Shown here piece after piece: positions 58,323-64,000 of a stretch of 64,000 bases of DNA (position 1 is the first letter of the stretch; the number at the start of each line of letters is the position of its first letter). The stretch is taken from positions 682,001-746,000 of the forward strand of contig NZ_SHKM01000001.1 in the NCBI RefSeq assembly GCF_004217225.1, given 5' to 3'. Both the position numbers and the translations under genes were made by a program. The notes under the pieces are model-generated. The model ran no database searches and was not told the origin of the DNA. It saw only the letters and a list, made by a program, of their open reading frames with translations. The DNA comes from Azospira oryzae. GTDB lineage: Bacteria; Pseudomonadota; Gammaproteobacteria; Burkholderiales; Rhodocyclaceae.

Positions 58323-58763
58323 ATGCAAGTACAAACCCACCTGTTCGGCACCATCGAAGTGGATCCCGACACCGTCATTTCCTTCCCGGCCGGCCTCACG
58401 GGTTTCGAATCCAGCGTGCGCTACAAGCTGGTGCATGAGGCGGCAGAAGGGGAGCCGGTCAGCTTCACCCTGCAGTCCGTGGACAATCCTTCCGTGGCTT
58501 TCCAGATCATTGACCCGACCGCCATCGGTTTCCAGTACGAACTGGAACTGTCCGACGCCGAACGTGCCGCCCTCAAGGTCGAGCAGCCTGAAGACGTGGC
58601 CGTGATGCTGCTGCTGTTCAAGCAGGAGACGGCCAAGCAACTGGGTGCCAACGTGCGCGCGCCGCTGCTGATCAACGTCAAGACCCGGCTCGGTCTGCAG
58701 AAGGTGATCGGCAACTGCCGTCCCCGCATTACCGTCAGCAACCTCAGTTCCGCGGTTGGCTGA
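58323..58763 (+). CDS. fliW: Flagellar assembly factor FliW
   Basis: The 146-residue protein has family features VISFPAGLTGFE near the start and MLLLFKQE / NVRAPLLINVKTRLG-type sequence. FliW binds flagellin and/or antagonises CsrA. AGAGGAG precedes the ATG. No other flagellar genes or csrA are in the window. It follows the GGDEF-EAL gene and ends in its own terminator. Confidence 0.92.
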   Translation: MQVQTHLFGTIEVDPDTVISFPAGLTGFESSVRYKLVHEAAEGEPVSFTLQSVDNPSVAFQIIDPTAIGFQYELELSDAERAALKVEQPEDVAVMLLLFKQETAKQLGANVRAPLLINVKTRLGLQKVIGNCRPRITVSNLSSAVG

Positions 58764-58768
58764 TGCCG

Positions 58769-58795
58769 AAAGAGGCCTGCGGGCCTCTTTTCTTT
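58769..58795 (+). terminator. Terminator after fliW
   Basis: A 9-bp stem (58769-58777 with 58782-58790) and T-rich tail follow the fliW stop by 5 bases. Confidence 0.85.
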
Positions 58796-58830
58796 TGCAG
58801 ATCGTATTTTACATAATACAAATTATGCAA

Positions 58831-58920
58831 TTAATGAATTGAGTGACGGGGAGTGAAATCGGCGTTCCAAAACTTCCCGGCACCGCCACCGATCTGCCGA
58901 TACAGCTCCAACTGCGGCAT
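58831..58920 (-). CDS. Possible 29-residue peptide downstream of nsrR
   Basis: Just after the nsrR stop on the minus strand, ATG 58920 (or 58926) opens a short frame, MPQLELYRQIGGGAGKFW..., with GAGGAG at a good distance for the 58920 start. It may be a real small protein or a remnant. No family recognised. Confidence 0.3.
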   Translation of the reverse strand: MPQLELYRQIGGGAGKFWNADFTPRHSIH

Positions 58921-58930
58921 CAGCATCTCC

Positions 58931-59377
58931 TCAGACCGCAACCTGACTGTCGCAGCCGATCAATGCTTCCAGAGCCCGGGGTTGCTGCAGCAAATCGGCG
59001 AGGGTGTAGCTGTCCAGGACCAGGAACATCCCCGCCAGGGCTTCGGCCAGAACGGCCTTGAGTCGGCAGGCCGGCTGGATGCGGCAGTCCGAGTCGCTGC
59101 CGAAGCATTCCACCAGGCTGATGTCGCCTTCCGTATGGCGGATCACCCGCCCCAGGACGATCTGCTCGGGAGCCAGGCCCAGCCGCATGCCGCCGCCTTT
59201 GCCCCTTACCGTTTCCAGATAGCCGGCCTTGCCCAGTTGGTGCACCACCTTCATCAGGTGCCCGCGGGAGATGCCGAAGGCGGCCGTGATTTCGGCCACA
59301 GTGGCCAGGCGTTCGGGGTGCAGGCCCAGGTAGATGAGCACCCGCAGGCTGTAATCGGAAAAGGTACTGAGCTTCAT
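58931..59377 (-). CDS. nsrR: Rrf2-family NO-sensing repressor NsrR
   Basis: The 148-residue repressor has an N-terminal winged helix (FSDYSLRVLIYLGLH) and three Fe-S cysteines, Cys91, Cys98 and Cys104 (CFGSDSDCRIQPACRLK), the pattern of NsrR rather than IscR. NsrR controls NO-detoxification genes. It is divergent from ccoG over an A/T-rich gap with repeated motifs. Confidence 0.9.
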   Translation of the reverse strand: MKLSTFSDYSLRVLIYLGLHPERLATVAEITAAFGISRGHLMKVVHQLGKAGYLETVRGKGGGMRLGLAPEQIVLGRVIRHTEGDISLVECFGSDSDCRIQPACRLKAVLAEALAGMFLVLDSYTLADLLQQPRALEALIGCDSQVAV

Positions 59378-59513
59378 GACTGTTCACACCGTAAAGATAT
59401 ATTTGTTGTATTGATTTAGGTTGATGCGCCTGTTACATTAAAGATATACGAAATTTCAATCTTTTGGGTGACGGACGCTTTTCTCCAACCGCCCATGTCT
59501 TTGCGTTTTCCCC
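59378..59513. promoter_or_regulatory. A/T-rich nsrR-ccoG control region
   Basis: The 136-base divergent gap holds two direct TAAAGATATA copies (59392-59401 and 59439-59448) and an imperfect 25-base palindrome with AAAGAT/ATCTTT ends (59440-59464). These could be NsrR or other redox-regulator operators. A TTGAT half-site at 59411 is FNR-like. All inferred by eye. Confidence 0.5.
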
Positions 59514-60920
59514 ATGTCCCAGCCTCCCAAAGCGCCCAAAGTCATCCCGATTCAACCGATGTTCCAGTCCGACGCGAAGGTGTATCCGCGTTCCATCTCG
59601 GGCTGGTTCGCCAACTGGCGCTGGGCCCTGGTGTGGCTGACCCAGGCGGTCTATTTCGGCCTCTGCTGGCTGCCCTGGAACGGCCGTCCGGCGGTGCAGT
59701 TCGATCTTGATGCCCGCCGTTTCTACATTTTTGACCTGGTGCTGTGGCCCCAGGACACCATCTACCTGGCCATCCTGCTGGTCCTCTCCGCCCTCGCCCT
59801 GTTCCTCTTCACCACCCTGGCCGGCCGCCTGTGGTGCGGCTACAGCTGTCCCCAGACCGTCTATACGGAAATTTTCCTGTGGATCGAAAAGGTGATCGAG
59901 GGTGACCGGCCCAAGCGCATGAAGCTGGACGCAGCGCCCTGGGATGCCCGCAAGGTGGGCATCAAGACGGCCAAGCATGGCGCCTGGCTGGCCTTTTCCT
60001 TCTGGACCGGCATTACCTTCGTCGGCTATTTCGTGCCCATCCGGGAACTGGTGGCGGACCTGTGGCAGCTGCGGCCAACCCTCAACGAGGCTTTCTGGGT
60101 CGCCTTCTATGGCTTTGCCACCTACGGCAATGCCGGCTTCCTGCGGGAGCAGATGTGCAAGTACATCTGCCCCTACGCCCGCTTCCAGTTTGTCATGTTC
60201 GATCCGGACACCCTGATCATCACCTACGACGCCGAGCGGGGCGATCCCCGGGGCACCCGCAAGAAAGGCGCAGATGCCAAGGAAAAGGGCCTGGGCGATT
60301 GCGTCGATTGCGGCATCTGCGTCCAGGTGTGCCCCACCGGCATCGACATCCGGGACGGCCTGCAGAACGAATGCATCGGCTGCGCCGCCTGCATCGATGC
60401 CTGCGACCAGGTGATGGACAAGATGGAATACCCCCGGGGCCTGATCCGCTATTCCACGGAAAACGCCGTCAAGCAGCACTTCGGCCGCAGCGAGATCATC
60501 CGCCGCGCCCTGCGTCCGCGCACCATCGTCTATGCCTCGGTGTTCTTCCTCCTGACCGGGGCCACGGCCTGGTCCCTGGCCACCCGGGTGCCCCTCAAGG
60601 TGGACGTGCTGCGGGACCGCAGCACCCTGGCCCGGGAGGCGGACGACGGCAGCATCGAAAACAACTACCAGCTGCAGCTGGTCAATGCCAGCGAGCAGCC
60701 CCGGCGCTATACCGTGCAGGTGGCCGGCCTCGAGGGCATCCGCCTCAGCCAGCCGGCCCAGGTGTCCCTGGCAGCGGCGTCCACCGGCACTTTGACGCTG
60801 CAAATCCGGGTGGATGCGGGGAGCGCGGACAAGGGCGCCCATCCCATCACCCTGACGGTGCAGGACGAGGCTGACGCCACCATCCGGGTGACGGAAAAAA
60901 CCAAATTCTGGATGCCCTGA
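59514..60920 (+). CDS. ccoG: CcoG/FixG-type cytochrome oxidase accessory protein
   Basis: CcoG is a membrane ferredoxin that reduces copper for cbb3 oxidase assembly. The 468-residue product has several transmembrane segments, WCGYSCPQTVYTEIF, KYICPYARFQ, two ferredoxin clusters (CVDCGICVQVCPTGID; CIGCAACIDACD) and a C-terminal Ig-like domain. Start ATG 59514. No ccoNOP genes are in the window. Confidence 0.93.
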   Translation: MSQPPKAPKVIPIQPMFQSDAKVYPRSISGWFANWRWALVWLTQAVYFGLCWLPWNGRPAVQFDLDARRFYIFDLVLWPQDTIYLAILLVLSALALFLFTTLAGRLWCGYSCPQTVYTEIFLWIEKVIEGDRPKRMKLDAAPWDARKVGIKTAKHGAWLAFSFWTGITFVGYFVPIRELVADLWQLRPTLNEAFWVAFYGFATYGNAGFLREQMCKYICPYARFQFVMFDPDTLIITYDAERGDPRGTRKKGADAKEKGLGDCVDCGICVQVCPTGIDIRDGLQNECIGCAACIDACDQVMDKMEYPRGLIRYSTENAVKQHFGRSEIIRRALRPRTIVYASVFFLLTGATAWSLATRVPLKVDVLRDRSTLAREADDGSIENNYQLQLVNASEQPRRYTVQVAGLEGIRLSQPAQVSLAAASTGTLTLQIRVDAGSADKGAHPITLTVQDEADATIRVTEKTKFWMP

Positions 60921-60967
60921 AGATCGGCCAGGGGCGGTCTTCTCCGCCCTGCCCCGGCCAGGATGGC

Positions 60968-61417
60968 CTAACGGCGGCGTCTGCTGATGGGGCGTTGCAC
61001 CGGTTCCGTCGTCAGCCCCAGGGCCTGACGGGATAGACGATCGGCCTCGCCGTTGCGGTGCCGCGGCACCCAGAGAAACTGCACCGCCTCGAAACGGGCC
61101 GCCTTGGCCAGCACGGTCTGCAACAGTTCGGCCAGATGGGGCACCGCGGTATGGGCCTGTCCCTGCAGGTGGCGTACCGCAAAATCGCTGTCACCGCGCA
61201 CCGTCAGGCGCCGCGCCCCCGCAGCCCAGGCCAGATCCAGCACCTCGGCCAGGGCCAGCAGTTCCGCCTCGTTATTGCAGCCCAGCTGCCCCGGGCGCAG
61301 GGAAAGCTCCTGCCGGACACCGCCGGGCGACAGCAGCAGGCCGCCCAGGCCGATGCGTCCCGGATTGGGGGCCGCCGCGCCGTCGAACCAGGCCTGCCAG
61401 CCCTCCCCTGCCTCCAC
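60968..61417 (-). CDS. RNase HI-like protein
   Basis: The 149-residue protein has all the RNase H acidic residues in loose context: Asp in AWFDGAAAPNPGR, Glu in CNNEAELLALAE, Asp in RGDSDFAVRHLQG, and His/Asp in VPRHRNGEADRLS. It is distinct from the canonical rnhA at 28 kb. Start is probably GTG 61417, two bases after the previous stop; the frame is open to ATG 61480 inside that gene. Confidence 0.85.
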   Translation of the reverse strand: MEAGEGWQAWFDGAAAPNPGRIGLGGLLLSPGGVRQELSLRPGQLGCNNEAELLALAEVLDLAWAAGARRLTVRGDSDFAVRHLQGQAHTAVPHLAELLQTVLAKAARFEAVQFLWVPRHRNGEADRLSRQALGLTTEPVQRPISRRRR

Positions 61418-61418
61418 C

Positions 61419-62201
61419 CTAATGCACCGTGCCCTGGGCCCGGTTGGTCTGCTGCCATTCCAGCACCGTGCGGGCCGCATTGCCCATCACCTGGGAACGC
61501 AGTTCCCCCGGCAACTGCTTGGCCAGGGCGCCGAACAGCTCCTGGGTCATTTCCTGGCCCAGGCCTTCTGCCGCCAGGGCGTGGGCCAGGCAGCGGATCT
61601 GGATGTCGGCCAGGGTGTTGGCCAGGATCATCCAGCCGTGCTGCGGCATGGCCTGGGGCAAGGCCAGCATCATGCCGCCCAGCTGCTGCAGAAGTTGCAG
61701 GGCTTCACCCCGGTTTTCCGTGGCGATCATGGTGTGCCAGAGGGCCATGTGGATGGCCTGGCGCAGGTCGGACTTGAAGCTGAAGGCCGCCGTTTCCTCG
61801 TTCACCAGGCGCTCGAAGAAGGCCTGGTAGCCTTCGCTCTCCCCTGCCCCGTCCAGGCCGGCGCGCAGGCCGGCCACCATGGCCGAGAGGCCGGTCATGG
61901 CGCTGGGACCGTAGACCTGGGCATAGGCCAGGCCCCACTGATCCAGGCCGCTGAGCAGCATGGCCTGGCGCAGGTGGCGGCCGGCATGGTGGTCGCCCGC
62001 CTCCCCTTCCCGCTTGTCGTTGGCCCAGCCCATGAGGCGCTGGACGATCTGGGCGATGATCTGGGGCCGTTCTTCCCCCTTGCCCTCCAGGGTCTGGCGG
62101 AAAGCCAGGGCAAAGGCCTCCTGGGCCAGGCGGGCGGCTTCCCGTTGCAGGGCGTGGGGCGCCAGGTCGGCGACGGGGTCGTTCAGGGTCTGTTCTTCCA
62201 T
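61419..62201 (-). CDS. Hypothetical helical protein
   Basis: A 260-residue, probably all-helical soluble protein rich in Ala, Leu, Gln and Met, with no signal peptide, membrane segment or motif I recognise. The gene lies 8 bases after the TRAP binding protein and directly before the RNase H-like gene. G+C and codon use match neighbours. Confidence 0.75.
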   Translation of the reverse strand: MEEQTLNDPVADLAPHALQREAARLAQEAFALAFRQTLEGKGEERPQIIAQIVQRLMGWANDKREGEAGDHHAGRHLRQAMLLSGLDQWGLAYAQVYGPSAMTGLSAMVAGLRAGLDGAGESEGYQAFFERLVNEETAAFSFKSDLRQAIHMALWHTMIATENRGEALQLLQQLGGMMLALPQAMPQHGWMILANTLADIQIRCLAHALAAEGLGQEMTQELFGALAKQLPGELRSQVMGNAARTVLEWQQTNRAQGTVH

Positions 62202-62209
62202 GGGGACTC

Positions 62210-63295
62210 TTATTTCTGCAGGTTCTGCGAATACATGAAGTTTTCGATGCCGGTTTCGCCGATGCGGAACCAGGCCTGTTGCTGGCTGCGGAAGCGCTGC
62301 CAGTCGTTATAGATCTTGCGGAACACCGGATTGCGCTCGGCTTCCTCGTCGTAGAAGGCAAAGGCGGCCTTGTAGGCAGCCTTCATCACGTCATCCGGAA
62401 AACGGCGCAGCTTGACGCCCTGGGCCAGCAGGCGCGTCAGGGCCGGCGGATTCTTGGCGTCGTATTCGGCGGTGGTGAGCAGGTGGGCTTCTGCCGCCGC
62501 CACCTCGAAGGCCTGCTGGTAGGCCTTGGGCAGCTTTTCCCATTCCCGGGCATTGACAAGGAAACTCAGCTGGGCACTGGGTTCCCACCAGCCCGGATGG
62601 TAGTAGTAGCGGGCCACCTTGAAGAAGCCCAGCTTCTCGTCATCGTAGGGGCCGGACCATTCGGCAGCGTCGATGGCGCCCTTTTCCAGGGCCGGATAGA
62701 CATCGGCCCCGGGAATGGTCTGGGGCACCGCCCCCAGGCGCGCCATGATTTCCCCGCCCAGGCCTGGAATGCGCATCTTCAGGCCCTTGAGGTCGGCCAG
62801 GCCCTGCAGTTCCTTGCGGAACCAGCCCCCCATCTGGGCGCCGGTGTTGCCGCCGGGGAAGTTGATGACGCCGTAGTCCCGGTACAGCTCCCGCAGCAGG
62901 GTCAGGCCGTTGCCGAAATGCATCCAGGCCGTCTGCTGGCGGGTGGTAAGGCCGAAGGGCAGGACGCTGTCGAAGGCGAATGCCCGGTTCTTGCCGACAT
63001 AGAAGGAGCCCAGGGTGTGGCCGCACTCCACGGTGCCCTGCTGCACCGCATCCAGGGCCTGCAGACCGGGGACGATTTCGCCCGCGGCGAAGGGGCGGAT
63101 CTGGAAGCGCCCCTCGGTCAGGGCCGCCACCCGGTTGGCCAGCACTTCGCTGGCGCCGTAGAGGGTATCCAGGCTCTTCGGATAGCTGGAGGCCAGGCGC
63201 CAGCGCACCACCGGCTGGCCGTCCGCCGCCCGGGCCGTAGCCGCGCCCAGGGCCACCGAAGCGCCGGCGCCGAGCAGGAAGTCACGTCGTTGCAT
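62210..63295 (-). CDS. Tat-exported TRAP substrate-binding protein
   Basis: The 361-residue protein begins MQRRDFLLGAGASVALG, a twin-arginine-like signal, ending near ARAAD (about residue 24). The DctP-type body has AGEIVPGLQALDAV and the late HPGWWEPSAQLSFLVN typical of the TakP-like alpha-keto-acid group. No dctQ or dctM is next to it, so its permease is elsewhere or the protein has another role. Confidence 0.9.
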   Translation of the reverse strand: MQRRDFLLGAGASVALGAATARAADGQPVVRWRLASSYPKSLDTLYGASEVLANRVAALTEGRFQIRPFAAGEIVPGLQALDAVQQGTVECGHTLGSFYVGKNRAFAFDSVLPFGLTTRQQTAWMHFGNGLTLLRELYRDYGVINFPGGNTGAQMGGWFRKELQGLADLKGLKMRIPGLGGEIMARLGAVPQTIPGADVYPALEKGAIDAAEWSGPYDDEKLGFFKVARYYYHPGWWEPSAQLSFLVNAREWEKLPKAYQQAFEVAAAEAHLLTTAEYDAKNPPALTRLLAQGVKLRRFPDDVMKAAYKAAFAFYDEEAERNPVFRKIYNDWQRFRSQQQAWFRIGETGIENFMYSQNLQK

Positions 63296-63363
63296 GGCAG
63301 TGTTCCTCCCGAAACCAGGTTGCTGCAGGAAAAATCGGGAGCGGCCGAAACCCGCGTTCCCGC

Positions 63364-64000
63364 TTACTCCAGGACGGCGCCGGCCTGGCGCAGCAGGTCG
63401 GCGATTTCCGTATTGTTGGCGGCCACGGCCCACTTCAGGGCGGTGCCGCCGGCCTCGTTGATCTTGTCCACATCCGGCTTGTGCTTGAGCAACAGGCGCA
63501 CCGCTTCGATATGGGCATTGCGGGCCGCCACCATGAGGGCGGTGGTGCCGTTGTCGCTGGTGCCGTTGATGTCGGCGCCGTGGGCCAGCAGGTATTCCAT
63601 CACCTCCAGCTGGTTGTTGAAGGCCGCATAGGCCAGGGGCGGCCAGCCTTCGCTGCGGTTCACCGGGGCGCCGCCGGCCAGGAGCAGCTTCACCACCGGC
63701 AGATGGCCGCGGAAGCAGGCCAGCAGCAGGGCGTCGTCGCCGAAACGGTTGCGGGCGGTGACCTTGGCCCGGCGCAGGATCAGTTGGTCCACCAGCTCCG
63801 CATTGCCGTTGCGGGCCGCCAGCATGAGCAGGGTGCTGCCTTCGGCATCGGCGGTATTGGGATCGATGCCCCGCTCCAGCAGGGCCACCGCCTCCTCCGT
63901 GTGGTTTTCCAGCACGGCCTTGAGGGTGTCGTCGTAGATGCCGGCCAGGACCGGCTGGGCAAGGGGGAAAGCCAGGGAAAGCAGCAGGGCTGCCAGGAGC
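63364..64000 (-). CDS. Exported ankyrin-repeat protein (5' end cut)
   Basis: The frame runs to the right edge. Upstream of the GTG at 63915, the sequence encodes LLLSLAFPLAQPVLAGIYDD, a signal peptide, so the real start lies beyond the window. At least four ankyrin repeats follow (GSTLLMLAARNGNAELVDQL, FGDDALLLACFRGHLPVVKL, LAYAAFNNQLEVMEYLLAHG, TTALMVAARNAHIEAVRLLL). It begins the minus-strand cluster with the Tat TRAP protein. Confidence 0.9.
   Translation of the reverse strand, partial: LLAALLLSLAFPLAQPVLAGIYDDTLKAVLENHTEEAVALLERGIDPNTADAEGSTLLMLAARNGNAELVDQLILRRAKVTARNRFGDDALLLACFRGHLPVVKLLLAGGAPVNRSEGWPPLAYAAFNNQLEVMEYLLAHGADINGTSDNGTTALMVAARNAHIEAVRLLLKHKPDVDKINEAGGTALKWAVAANNTEIADLLRQAGAVLE

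Overview
The window is a gene-dense, G+C-rich chromosomal segment with almost no intergenic space and no phage, transposase or CRISPR. Gene content and order point to a betaproteobacterium, most likely Rhodocyclales (Azospira/Dechlorosoma/Dechloromonas-like): a plsX-fabHDG-acpP-fabF cluster, nadB-rpoE-mucD-lepA-lepB-rnc-era-recO-pdxJ-acpS, an arginine-type EF-P with EarP, polyhydroxyalkanoate (PHA) genes, nsrR-ccoG and a nosD gene. The genus is inference; no rRNA is present to test it.

Layout. 1-5.4 kb: fatty-acid synthesis operon (plsX cut by the left edge). 5.4-18.3 kb: ygfX, convergent nadB, then rpoE-rseC-mucD (no rseA/rseB between them), a thioredoxin-fold protein, lepA, lepB, DUF4845, rnc, era, recO, pdxJ, a short inverted-repeat element, acpS, nagZ. 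18.4-24.4 kb: exported ATP-dependent DNA ligase, efp/earP (minus), family-5 UDG, uvrC, pgsA. 24.4-25.4 kb: tRNA-Gly(GCC) x3 with tRNA-Cys(GCA), then tRNA-Leu(UAA). 25.4-30.1 kb: DUF1178, a small protein, then minus-strand methyltransferase, rnhA, dnaQ and a translationally coupled nosD, with gloB divergent. 30.2-37.4 kb: signalling and storage: CheY-like regulator plus REC-GGDEF cyclase, rmuC, DUF3293, PHA depolymerase, and a kinase-HDOD-GAF fusion.

37.5-44.3 kb: bamD, rluD, pgeF, a DctPQM TRAP transporter, a ZIP metal transporter and a small membrane protein. 44.5-47.8 kb: phaC-phaB-phaR. 47.8-51.4 kb: rimO, a patatin-like hydrolase and a GlcD-type FAD oxidase in overlapping array. 51.4-55.3 kb (minus): small protein, Hsp33 with a degenerate zinc site, ArsC/YffB-like protein, tex. 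55.5-58.8 kb: large PAS-GGDEF-EAL protein and orphan fliW. 58.9-60.9 kb: nsrR divergent from ccoG. 61.0-64.0 kb (minus): ankyrin-repeat protein (cut by the right edge), Tat-type TRAP binding protein, unknown protein, RNase HI-like protein.

Most of the window is housekeeping in conserved order. The least explained parts are the ankyrin/TRAP-SBP/unknown/RNase H-like cluster at the right end, the kinase-HDOD-GAF fusion, the Hsp33 variant with two of four zinc cysteines replaced by acids, the hairpin directly against the lepA start codon, and rpoE lacking a linked anti-sigma gene. I did not find a clearly new multi-gene defence or mobile system.
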